The notes under the pieces are model-generated. The model saw only the letters and a list, made by a program, of their open reading frames with translations, had not been told where the DNA came from and searched no databases. Below, in pieces: positions 25,976 through 33,862 of a stretch of 64,000 nt of DNA. A program made the position numbers and the translations under genes. The stretch's first letter is position 1. Each line of letters opens with the position of its first letter. The stretch is from Streptomyces durocortorensis (GTDB lineage Bacteria; Actinomycetota; Actinomycetes; Streptomycetales; Streptomycetaceae): assembly GCF_031760065.1 (NCBI RefSeq), contig NZ_CP134500.1:4340001-4404000 (forward strand), given 5' to 3'.

Positions 25976-27124
25976 TCAGTTCCGCAACAGGACGGCGGAG
26001 GTCGGCACGCCCTCACCGGCCGTGACCAGGCAGGTGGCGGCGTCGGGCACCTGGGCGGTGGAGGTGCCGCGCAGTTGCTTGACGCCCTCGGTGATGAGGT
26101 TGAAGCCGTGGACGTACGCCTCGCTCAGCCCGCCGCCCCCGGTGTTGACCGGCAGCCGCCCGCCGCTCTCCAGCGCCCCGCCCTCGGTGAACGCGCCGCC
26201 CTCGCCGCGCCCGCAGAAGCCGTACCCCTCCAGGGAGAGCGGGACGAGCGGGGTGAACGCGTCGTAGATCTGGGCCACATCGACATCGTCGGGCCCGAAG
26301 TCGGCCTGTTTCCACAGCTGTCGGGCGGCCGTCCAGGCGGGTCCGGTGAGCGGGTCGTCGTTCCAGTAGTTGACCATCCCGTGGTGCTGGGCGGGCAGCC
26401 CCTGGGCGACGGAATGGAGGTAGACCGGCTTCCGGCGGCAGTCGCGGGCGCGCTCGGCGGAGACGATGACGCAGGCCAACGCCCCGTCCGTCTCCAGGCA
26501 GTTGTCGAAGAGGCAGAGGGGTTCGCTGATCCAGCGGGCGGTCATGTACATCTCGCGGGTCAGCGGGCGGTCGTACATGATCGCGTCCGGGTTCTGGTTG
26601 GCCCGGTTGCGGCAGGCGAGGGCGACGTTGAAGAGGTGGTCGCGGGTGGCTCCGTACTCGTGCATGTAGCGCCGGGCCAGCATGCCGATCTCGTCGGCGG
26701 GCCGCAGCAGCCCGTAGGGCCGGGTCCACTGGGCGGGCGTGGGGAGTTGGGCGGCGGTGTTCTTCCACGGCCGGGGCCCGGACCCACGTTTGCGCGAGCG
26801 CCAGGCGACGCCGACGCTCGCCTGCCCGGTGGCGATGGCGGCGGCGAGATGGGCGAGGGTGGCGCAGGACCCCCCGCCCCCGTACCCCACCTTGCTGAAG
26901 AAGGTGACGTCCCCGGCCCCGATCGCCTTGGCGACCTCGACCTCGTCGGTCTCCTCCATGGTGTACGAGGCGAACCCGTCGACCTCCGAGGGGGCGATGC
27001 CCGCGTCGTCGAGGGCGGCCAGGACCGCCCGGCAGGCGAGCGTCTTCTCGGACTCCGGGAGCCGTTTCGCGAACGCCGTCTGCCCGATTCCGGCTATCGC
27101 TGTCGCGTCCTTGAGCGTCGCCAT
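25976..27124 (-). CDS. SCPx/Ltp-type thiolase-fold protein
   Basis: 382 residues from ATG 27124. It opens with KDATAIAGIGQTAFAKRLPESEKTLACRAVLAALDDAGIAPSEVDGF, as in lipid-transfer/acetyl-CoA acetyltransferase-like proteins. Other typical elements are VGYGGGGSCATLAHLAAAIATGQA, QIYDAFTPLVPLSLEGYGFCGRGEGGAFTEGG and NTGGGGLSEAYVHGFNL. The active-site Cys of biosynthetic thiolases is replaced in a GGGSC context, so aldolase-type chemistry is possible. It is the first gene of a three-gene operon and shares the operator at 27180-27194 with the divergent acyl-CoA ligase. Confidence 0.88.
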   Translation of the reverse strand: MATLKDATAIAGIGQTAFAKRLPESEKTLACRAVLAALDDAGIAPSEVDGFASYTMEETDEVEVAKAIGAGDVTFFSKVGYGGGGSCATLAHLAAAIATGQASVGVAWRSRKRGSGPRPWKNTAAQLPTPAQWTRPYGLLRPADEIGMLARRYMHEYGATRDHLFNVALACRNRANQNPDAIMYDRPLTREMYMTARWISEPLCLFDNCLETDGALACVIVSAERARDCRRKPVYLHSVAQGLPAQHHGMVNYWNDDPLTGPAWTAARQLWKQADFGPDDVDVAQIYDAFTPLVPLSLEGYGFCGRGEGGAFTEGGALESGGRLPVNTGGGGLSEAYVHGFNLITEGVKQLRGTSTAQVPDAATCLVTAGEGVPTSAVLLRN

Positions 27125-27179
27125 CCGCTGACCTCCCGCACTGTCGCGCCTGCTGACAGCGGCAGAGGCTACCGCTAAT

Positions 27180-27194
27180 CTGACGGATAGTCAG
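27180..27194. promoter_or_regulatory. Palindrome CTGACG-GAT-AGTCAG (putative TetR operator, copy 4)
   Basis: An 11/12 match to the consensus. It lies between the divergent starts of the Ltp gene (27124) and the acyl-CoA ligase (27228), so one site could control both units. Confidence 0.65.
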
Positions 27195-27227
27195 CTAGTG
27201 CGGCGGCGGCAGGAGGGCGGGCGCGTG

Positions 27228-28784
27228 ATGCGGGGCGACCAGGAGTGGGGCAGCATCCCGGGGCTGGTACGGGCGGCGGCGGAGCGGTACGGCCCGGCCG
27301 AGGCGGTGGCCGACGGCCGCACCCGCCTCTCGTACGCCGAACTCGGCGACCGCGTGGACCGCGCCGCCGCCGCGTGCATCGCCGCCGGGGTCGAGCCGGG
27401 GGACCGGGTCGCGATCTGGGCCCCGAACACGCTGGACTGGATCGTCTCCGCGCTGGGGGCGGTGACGGCGGGCGCGGTGCTGGTCCCGCTGAACACCCGC
27501 TTCAAGGGGACGGAGGCGGCGTACATCCTGCGGCGCAGCCGGGCGAGGCTGCTGTTCGTCACGGGGACGTTCCTGGGGACGTCGTACGTGGCGTCACTGC
27601 GGCGGGCGGAGGTGAAGCTGCCGGACCTGGAGCGGGTGGTGGTGCTGGCGGACACGGCCCCCGAGGACTACACGAGCTGGCCGGAGTTCCTGGCGGCGGG
27701 CGAAGGGGTGCCGTCCTCGTCCGTACGGGACCGGGCGGCGGCCATCGCCCCCTCGGCCCCCTCCGACCTGACCTACACCTCCGGCACGACGGGCGCGCCC
27801 AAGGGTGCGGTGATCACCCATGCCCAGACGCTGCGCGCGTACGGGATCTGGAGCGAACTGGCGGGCCTGCGCGAGGGCGACCGCTACCTGATCGTGAACC
27901 CCTTCTTCCACACCTTCGGGTACAAGGCGGGGATCATCGCCTGTCTGATGCGGGGGGCCACGATGGTGCCGCAGCCGGTGTTCAACGTGGACACGGTGCT
28001 GGCGAACATCGCGGCGGAACGGATCTCGGTCCTGCCCGGCCCGCCCACCCTCCACCAGTCCCTCCTGGACCACCCGGCACGCGCGGCCCACGACCTCTCG
28101 GCCCTCCGCCTGGTCGTCACCGGCGCGGCGGTGGTCCCCCTCCACCTGGTGGAGCGCCTGCGCAACGAGCTCCACATCGCCACGGTCCTCACGGCGTACG
28201 GCCTCTCCGAGGCGAGCGGCATCGTCACCATGTGCCGCCGCGGCGACGCACCGGAGGCCGTGGCCACGACCTCGGGCCGCGCGATCCCCGGCACAGAGGT
28301 ACGCGTCCTGGCGGCCCCGGGCACCCCGGGCGAGGTCCAGGTCCGCGGCTTCAACGTGATGAGCGGCTACTTCGAGGACCCGGACACCACGGCCCGGGCG
28401 TTCACCCCGGACGGCTGGCTCCGCACCGGCGACGTGGGCGTCCTGGACGAGGCGGGCCGCCTGCGGATCACGGACCGGATCAAGGACATGTTCATCGTGG
28501 GCGGCTTCAACGCCTACCCGGCCGAGATCGAACAGCTCCTCGGCCTCCACCCGGACATCGCCGACGTGGCGGTCATCGGCGTCCCGGACCCCCGCCTCGG
28601 CGAGGTCGGCAAGGCCTACGCGGTCCGCCGCCGGGGCGCGACGCTCACCGCGGACGACCTGATCGCCTGGTCCCGCCGCGAGATGGCGAACTTCAAGGTC
28701 CCGAGGACGGTGGAGTTCGTTCCGGAGCTCCCGCGCAACGCGAGCGGCAAGGTGGTGAAGGGGGAGCTGCGGGGGCGGGGGTAG
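27228..28784 (+). CDS. Acyl-CoA ligase (ANL superfamily, FadD-type)
   Basis: 518 residues from ATG 27228; GTG 27225 and 27198 are alternatives, and AGGAGGG at 27211-27217 favours 27225 or 27228. All ANL core motifs are present: TYTSGTTGAPKGAVITH (A3), AYGLSEASG (A5), GWLRTGDVG (A7), DRIKDMFIVGGFNAYPAEIE (A8) and NASGKVVK with the adenylation Lys (A10). It activates a carboxylate as acyl-AMP and then as CoA thioester. Overall similarity of the opening and motif spacing recalls FadD3-class ligases acting on steroid ring fragments. I treat that as a suggestion only. It is divergent from the Ltp-DUF35-ECH operon under a shared operator. Confidence 0.92.
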   Translation: MRGDQEWGSIPGLVRAAAERYGPAEAVADGRTRLSYAELGDRVDRAAAACIAAGVEPGDRVAIWAPNTLDWIVSALGAVTAGAVLVPLNTRFKGTEAAYILRRSRARLLFVTGTFLGTSYVASLRRAEVKLPDLERVVVLADTAPEDYTSWPEFLAAGEGVPSSSVRDRAAAIAPSAPSDLTYTSGTTGAPKGAVITHAQTLRAYGIWSELAGLREGDRYLIVNPFFHTFGYKAGIIACLMRGATMVPQPVFNVDTVLANIAAERISVLPGPPTLHQSLLDHPARAAHDLSALRLVVTGAAVVPLHLVERLRNELHIATVLTAYGLSEASGIVTMCRRGDAPEAVATTSGRAIPGTEVRVLAAPGTPGEVQVRGFNVMSGYFEDPDTTARAFTPDGWLRTGDVGVLDEAGRLRITDRIKDMFIVGGFNAYPAEIEQLLGLHPDIADVAVIGVPDPRLGEVGKAYAVRRRGATLTADDLIAWSRREMANFKVPRTVEFVPELPRNASGKVVKGELRGRG

Positions 28785-28860
28785 GGGCTCCTTCGGCCGG
28801 GTTCGCCCGATGGCCTCAGCCCGACGGCCAAGGCGTGAGCAGGTCGTGCCTGGACATGCC

Positions 28861-28899
28861 GCGGCCGCGGTGGCTCCCCCTCGGTGCCACCGCGGCCGC
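28861..28899 (+). terminator. 13 bp perfect hairpin between convergent genes
   Basis: GCGGCCGCGGTGG (28861-28873) pairs with CCACCGCGGCCGC (28887-28899) about 75 bases after the acyl-CoA ligase stop. It can serve both that gene and the DNHATG peptide gene converging from the right. Confidence 0.8.
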
Positions 28900-28924
28900 T
28901 CCCCCGTATCCCCGTCGGGAAGGT

Positions 28925-29101
28925 CTAGGCGGGCTCGCCCGTCGCGTGGTTGTCGAGCGGCTTGACCGTGCCGCCGGTGGCGTGGTTGTCCAGCGGCTTC
29001 AGCACGCCACCCGTCGCGTGATTGTCCTGCGTCGTGGCTTCCCCGCCGGTGGCGTGGTTGTCGAGCGGCTTCACGACCGGCTTCTTCTGCGCATCGCTCA
29101 T
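28925..29101 (-). CDS. 58-residue peptide with four DNHATG repeats
   Basis: ATG 29101; a GGAG lies eight bases upstream. The sequence opens MSDAQKKPVVKPL and then repeats D-N-H-A-T-G four times, mostly as (V)KPLDNHATGG, ending DNHATGEPA. The motif positions are residues ~14-19, 26-31, 38-43 and 50-55, i.e. spacing of exactly 12. There is no signal peptide, hydrophobic segment or Cys. Small streptomycete proteins with such repeats are annotated vaguely ('sigma-like' and similar), and I know of no proven function. It could be a modified repeat peptide, a signalling peptide or a small regulator. It is read on the same strand as, and 203 bp downstream of, the SARP regulator. Confidence 0.75.
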   Translation of the reverse strand: MSDAQKKPVVKPLDNHATGGEATTQDNHATGGVLKPLDNHATGGTVKPLDNHATGEPA

Positions 29102-29145
29102 GGTGTTCTCCAGCTCCCTGAATGGCTGTGCTCGGACTCGACGAG

Positions 29146-29182
29146 CCTGCCCGGCAACTCCCCCGTCGGGTTGCCGGGCAGG
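29146..29182 (-). terminator. 13 bp perfect hairpin between SARP regulator and DNHATG peptide gene
   Basis: CCTGCCCGGCAAC (29146-29158) pairs with GTTGCCGGGCAGG (29170-29182). It is 123 bases past the regulator stop and only 44 bases before the peptide ATG. It could therefore be the regulator's terminator, or an attenuator in the peptide's leader if the two are co-transcribed. Confidence 0.7.
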
Positions 29183-29304
29183 TGTCGTTCGGCCGCTCAA
29201 CCTACCTCTGCGGCCGAGGCCGGCCCGTCTGCCCCCCGACGCGACGGAACGACTGGAACCACCATGTCGGGGCGCGATAAACGAATGATGAACGCCTCGC
29301 GGGT

Positions 29305-32262
29305 TCACGCGGGCAGCGTCGGCGCCAGCAACTTCCGTACGGCTTCGACCTCCGCCGAGCCGAGCGTCTCGTAGATGTCCAGCGCCTCACGCCAGCACAC
29401 CTGGGCCCGACCCGGCTGGCCGATGTCGTTCAGTGCCTGGCCCAGGACGGTGAGGACATTGCCGCGCCGCCACTGCCCGCCGATGCCGCGCAGTACCGCG
29501 AGTGCCTGCTCGGCCTTCGTGGCAGCCTGTGCCGGGAGCCCGGCGGCCAGATCCACCTCTGCCAGACGGAAGGTCGCCATCCCCTCCCAGAGGCGCTGCC
29601 GGCTGTCCCGGAACACGGCCAGCGCCTCGTGGAGCTGCTCCGTCGCTTCGGCGAGCCGCCCGCTCTGGGTGAGGGCGAGGCCCAGGGCGTACCGGCCGTT
29701 CGCGCCGCGCAGCGCGTGGCCCAGTTCGTCGTATATGTCTATGCCCTGCTGGGCCAGGGCCACCGCGCTCGTCGTGTTCCCCATCGCGAGGTGGATGCGG
29801 GAGAGGTTGCACAGGGCGCTCGCCTCGCCCGGACGGTTGCCGTCGGCCCGGAAGTTGGCGATGGCCTGTTCGAGGTAGGCCTCGCCCTCCGCGTGGCGGT
29901 TCTGGTAGAGCGCGATGATGCCGAGGTCGTTGGGGGCCCAGCAGCTCGGCAGGGGATCACCCACCGCGCGGGCGAGCCTCATGGCGCGCTGCGCGTCCCG
30001 CTCCGCCTGGTCGAACCGGCCCGCGACCAGACGGGCGTTGGTGAGGGTGATCAGCGCCCGCCCCTCGGCCCGCGCGTCGTCAGCGGACCGGGCCAGATCG
30101 CGCATGGTGATGGCCGCCGCCTCGTACTGTTTGGAGTTCGCGCCCGACTCCGCGAGGTCCTTGGTGGCCCAGAGCAGGTCGACCGCTCGGCGCACCCCTC
30201 CGGCTTCCGACGCCTGACGCACGCACGCGAGCAGGGAGTTGGCCTCCGTGTAGAGCCAGTCCTGCGCGGTGTGCCGGTCGGCGAATGTCAGCCCGCTGTA
30301 CTGGGTGGGCTCCCGGTGATCGGCCAGCCGGTCCCCCGGCCGCTCCAGCGCGTAGACCCCCGCAGCCGTGGCCAGATAGAAGTCCAGCAGCCGCGACAGC
30401 GCCAGCTTCCGTTCCACCGGCGGCTGTTCGTCCCGCTCCGCGCACGCACGCGCGTAGAGGCGCACCAGGTCGTGGTACCGGTAGCGGCCCGGGGCGGCGG
30501 ACTCCACCAGGCTCGTGTCGACCAGGGCCTCCAGGAGGTCCTCCGCCGCGTGCGGGTCCAGGTCCAGCAGGGCGGCGGCCGCGGCGAGGGAGATGTCCGG
30601 GCCGTCCGCGAGGCCCAGGAGGCGGAAGGCGCGGGCCTGCGCCGGTTCCAGCTGGCCGTAGCCGAGTTCGAACGTGGCCTTCACCGCGAGGTCGCCCGCC
30701 TGGAGCTCGTCCAGGCGGCGGCGCTCGTCGGCCAGTTTCGCGGCGAGGACCGACACCGTCCAGGTACGGCGGGCGGCCAGCCGGGACGCGGCGATGCGGA
30801 TGGCGAGGGGGAGGAAGCCGCACGCGGCCACCACGTCGAGCGCCGCCTCGCGTTCCGCCCCGACCCGCTCCGCGCCGACGATCCGGGTGAAGAGCCGCAA
30901 CGCCTCCTCGGGCGACATCACGTCCAGGTCCACCAGATGCGCCCCGGCCAGGTCCACCATCCGCACCCGGCTCGTCACCAGCGCCGCGCACCCCGGCGTG
31001 CCGGGCAGCAGCGGGCGGATCTGGGCGGCGTCGTGGGCGTTGTCCAGGAGGATCAGGACGCGGCGGCCGTCCAGCGTCGAGCGGTACAGCGCGGCCCGCT
31101 CGTCCAGCGTGTCCGGGATCGCCGAGTCCGCCGTGCCGAGCGCGCGCAGGAACGAGCCGAGGACCGTCTCCGGTTCGGCGGCCCTGGCCCCCGCGCCCTG
31201 GAGGTCGACGTAGAGCTGGCCGTCCGGGAAGTGCCGGCGGGCCCGGTGGGCGACGTGCACGGCCAGCGTCGTCTTGCCGACGCCACCGATCCCCGCCACC
31301 GCGGAGACCGCCATCACCGAACTCTCCGCCGTGGCCAGTCGGCTGCCCAGCTCGGCCACGAACGCGGACCGGCCGGTGAAGTCCGGCACCGACGCCGGAA
31401 GTTGCGCGGGCCGCAGCGGCGCGGGCGCGGGCGCCGGTTCGTCCGCCGGGCGGGCCAGCTCCTCGTCGGCCCGCAGGATCCGCTGCTGGAGCTGGGCCAG
31501 TTCGGGGCGCGGATCGACGCCCAGCTCCTCCGCGAGGAGCCGCCGTGTGTCCGCGTACACCGCCAGCGCCTCGGCCTGCCGGCCGCTCCGGTACAGCGCC
31601 ACCATCAGCAGCTCGCGCAGCCGCTCGCGCAGCGGGTGCGCCGCGGTGAGCGCGGTCAGTTCGGAGATCGCCTCCGCGTGGCAGCCGACCTCCAGGTCCA
31701 GGTCGAGCCGGGTCTCGGTGAGCTGGAGCCGCCACTCCTCCAGCCGGGTGCGCTGGTTCTCCGCGTAGGGCCCCGGCACCGAGGCCAGCGCCTCGCCGTC
31801 CCACAGGCCCAGCACCTTGTTGATCAGGGTGCGCGCCTGGCAGCGGTCACCGGCCGCGCGCGCCTTCTCCGCCTCGGCCGCCAGGTCCTGCGCCAGGGTC
31901 AGGTCGAGCGCACTCCGGTCGATCCGTATCGCGTACCCGCCCGACTCGCTCACCAGCGTGTCCTGGCCCAGGATCTTGCGGAGCCGGGAGGCGTACGTCC
32001 GGATCGTGGCCAGGGCCTGTGAGGGCGGGTCCTCGCCCCAGAACGCGTCGATCAGCTCGCCCGCCGTGGCCGTCCTGCCCCCGCGCAGCAGCAACGCGGC
32101 CAGCAGGGCGCGCTGCTGGGGAGAGCCGGAGGAGAGGAGGTCCGAGCCCCGCCAGGCCCGTACGGGGCCGAGCACGGTGAACCTGAGGGCGTCTGCCGTA
32201 CCCGGTTTCTCCGGAGCGCGCTGCTCCGGTACGCGCACGCGTGGCCCGCTGTCACGGTCCAT
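29305..32262 (-). CDS. AfsR/SARP-family regulator: BTAD, NB-ARC and TPR domains
   Basis: 985 residues from ATG 32262 with AGGGGG six bases upstream; the upstream extension is not coding. Residues ~25-115 are the OmpR-like winged helix (LRFTVLGPVRAWRGSDLLSSGSPQQRALLAALLLRGG). Residues ~120-265 are the bacterial transcriptional activation domain (LREWLLQLTETRLDL-like helices, YADTRRLLAEELGVDPRPELAQLQ). A P-loop NTPase (Walker A GIGGVGKTTLAVH near residue 325, VLILLDNAHDAAQIRPLLPG Walker B) follows. From ~650 on there are helical TPR-like repeats. AfsR-type regulators activate secondary-metabolite or developmental genes and may be controlled by Ser/Thr kinases. The target here is unknown; the DNHATG peptide gene directly downstream is the nearest candidate. 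Confidence 0.9.
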   Translation of the reverse strand: MDRDSGPRVRVPEQRAPEKPGTADALRFTVLGPVRAWRGSDLLSSGSPQQRALLAALLLRGGRTATAGELIDAFWGEDPPSQALATIRTYASRLRKILGQDTLVSESGGYAIRIDRSALDLTLAQDLAAEAEKARAAGDRCQARTLINKVLGLWDGEALASVPGPYAENQRTRLEEWRLQLTETRLDLDLEVGCHAEAISELTALTAAHPLRERLRELLMVALYRSGRQAEALAVYADTRRLLAEELGVDPRPELAQLQQRILRADEELARPADEPAPAPAPLRPAQLPASVPDFTGRSAFVAELGSRLATAESSVMAVSAVAGIGGVGKTTLAVHVAHRARRHFPDGQLYVDLQGAGARAAEPETVLGSFLRALGTADSAIPDTLDERAALYRSTLDGRRVLILLDNAHDAAQIRPLLPGTPGCAALVTSRVRMVDLAGAHLVDLDVMSPEEALRLFTRIVGAERVGAEREAALDVVAACGFLPLAIRIAASRLAARRTWTVSVLAAKLADERRRLDELQAGDLAVKATFELGYGQLEPAQARAFRLLGLADGPDISLAAAAALLDLDPHAAEDLLEALVDTSLVESAAPGRYRYHDLVRLYARACAERDEQPPVERKLALSRLLDFYLATAAGVYALERPGDRLADHREPTQYSGLTFADRHTAQDWLYTEANSLLACVRQASEAGGVRRAVDLLWATKDLAESGANSKQYEAAAITMRDLARSADDARAEGRALITLTNARLVAGRFDQAERDAQRAMRLARAVGDPLPSCWAPNDLGIIALYQNRHAEGEAYLEQAIANFRADGNRPGEASALCNLSRIHLAMGNTTSAVALAQQGIDIYDELGHALRGANGRYALGLALTQSGRLAEATEQLHEALAVFRDSRQRLWEGMATFRLAEVDLAAGLPAQAATKAEQALAVLRGIGGQWRRGNVLTVLGQALNDIGQPGRAQVCWREALDIYETLGSAEVEAVRKLLAPTLPA

Positions 32263-32588
32263 TGATGCCCCCTGTCCTGCTCGCCTGCCGGCCCCGCTCG
32301 TCTGCGGGACATGCCGGGTGGTGCCGCCTGCGCCCGAATGCTCGCCCCTGTCCGCTCGTGTACGCCCGTGCCTGCCCGTGCGTCGCAAGTGCGGGATGCA
32401 TCCGGATTGCTCGGTACCGCTGGTATCGCGCTCAACAGTCTGCCTTGTCGCGGGCGAACTCGTCAGCAGTGGGTGACGCTCTGCACAAGCCCTCGACAAC
32501 GATTCGGGTGCCGCTCCCCGCGCCGCTCCCGTCGCCGATGCGCGCACGCCAGCTGACGGTTCGTCAGATCGGCGCTACCGTGGAACGC
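32263..32588. other. Divergent promoter region, SARP regulator / amidohydrolase
   Basis: 326 bases without a gene. The only clear element is the operator-like palindrome at 32553-32567 next to the amidohydrolase start. No convincing -10/-35 pair for the SARP gene was found by eye. Confidence 0.6.
32553..32567. promoter_or_regulatory. Perfect palindrome CTGACG-GTT-CGTCAG (putative TetR operator, copy 5)
   Basis: A perfect 12/12 match to the shared palindrome, 21 bp upstream of the amidohydrolase ATG. The spacing is the same as copy 1 has to the DoxX gene. Confidence 0.75.
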
Positions 32589-33809
32589 ATGGAGACCTTC
32601 CCGAAGATCATCTCGGTGGACGACCACACGGTGGAGCCCGCTCATGTCTGGCGGGACCGGCTCCCGTCCCGGTACGCGGACTCCGGACCCCGCATCGTCC
32701 GCGCGCCGCTGAAGGAAATGACCTTCATGGGCGGAAAGTTCGCGCCCGTGATGGGTGCGAAGGGCGACGAAGGGCCGGTCGGCGACTGGTGGGTGTACGA
32801 GGACCTGCACCGCCCCCTCACCCGCCTGGACACCGCCGTCGGCTACGACAGGGACGAGATCAAGCTGGAGATCATCACCTACGAGCAGATGCGGCCGGGC
32901 TCCTTCTCGGTCCCGGACCGGCTCGCCGACATGGACGTCAACCACGTCCAGTCCGCGCTCTGCTTCCCCACCTTCCCGCGCTTCTGCGGGCAGACGTTCA
33001 CCGAAGCGAAGGACCGCGAGCTGGGGCTGCTCGGGGTGCGCGCGTACAACGACTGGATGGTGGAGGAGTGGTGCGGTCCCGAGGCGCGGGGCCGCCTCAT
33101 CCCGCTCACCCTCGTCCCCCTGTGGGACGCCGAACTGGCCGCCGCCGAGGTCCGGCGCAACGCGGCGCGGGGGGTGCGCGCGGTAGCGTTCTCCGAGATA
33201 CCTCCCCACCTCGGACTTCCGTCGATCCATACGGACGACTGGGATCCGTTCCTCGCGGCCTGTGACGAGACCGGCACCGTCATCGCCATGCACATCGGCT
33301 CTTCGTCCAGGATGCCGTCCACCTCCGCCGACGCCCCGCCCGCCGTCGGCTCCACCATCACCTTCGCCAACTGCTGCTTCTCGATGGTCGACTGGCTGAT
33401 GAGCGGCAAGTTCGAACGCTTCCCGGGCCTGAGGATCATGTACGCGGAGGGCCAGATCGGCTGGATTCCGTACGTTCTGGAGCGCGCCGACGTGGTGTGG
33501 GAGGAGAACCGGGCCTGGGGCGGCGTCGCTGACAAGGTCCACCGCCCGCCGTCCGAGCTGTTCGCGGACCACGTCTACGGCTGCTTCTTCGACGACGCCT
33601 TCGGGCTGAGGAACCTCGACGCGATCGGCGTCGGAAACGTCCTGTACGAGACGGACTACCCGCACTCCGACTCCACCTGGCCCCGCTCCCGCGAGGTCGG
33701 CGAGGAGCAGATGGGCCACCTGGCCCCGGACGTCGTCGACCGGATCGTCCGCGGAAACGCGATCGACCTGCTGGGGCTCACGGAGGACGGGCTCTGGGCG
33801 GGGGCGTAG
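32589..33809 (+). CDS. Amidohydrolase_2-family metal-dependent hydrolase
   Basis: 406 residues from ATG 32589; the longer upstream frame was rejected because the operator and a normal start context lie before this ATG. KIISVDDHTVEPAHVWRDRLP is the N-terminal metal-site motif of the family (D-x-H variant). GTVIAMHIGSS supplies a His on a later strand, RIMYAEGQIGWIPYVLERAD the next, and VLYETDYPHSDSTWP the terminal Asp. The family hydrolyses or decarboxylates cyclic carboxylates; steroid and aromatic pathway members are common. The perfect operator upstream ties it to the acyl-CoA regulon. Confidence 0.88.
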   Translation: METFPKIISVDDHTVEPAHVWRDRLPSRYADSGPRIVRAPLKEMTFMGGKFAPVMGAKGDEGPVGDWWVYEDLHRPLTRLDTAVGYDRDEIKLEIITYEQMRPGSFSVPDRLADMDVNHVQSALCFPTFPRFCGQTFTEAKDRELGLLGVRAYNDWMVEEWCGPEARGRLIPLTLVPLWDAELAAAEVRRNAARGVRAVAFSEIPPHLGLPSIHTDDWDPFLAACDETGTVIAMHIGSSSRMPSTSADAPPAVGSTITFANCCFSMVDWLMSGKFERFPGLRIMYAEGQIGWIPYVLERADVVWEENRAWGGVADKVHRPPSELFADHVYGCFFDDAFGLRNLDAIGVGNVLYETDYPHSDSTWPRSREVGEEQMGHLAPDVVDRIVRGNAIDLLGLTEDGLWAGA

Positions 33810-33862
33810 AAGTACCCGCGTACGGGGAGGGGGCCGCCGCCCCTCGCCGTACGCGGGCCGGG

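Noticed and set aside
27228..28784. Firm FadD3 (HIP-CoA ligase) assignment
   Set aside because: ANL motifs do not fix substrate, and no other HIP-pathway gene (IpdAB, IpdC, FadE30) is in the window.
28925..29101. Lasso or graspetide precursor reading of the DNHATG peptide
   Set aside because: No ATP-grasp ligase, asparagine-synthetase-like cyclase or leader-peptidase gene is adjacent, so a specific RiPP class cannot be claimed.
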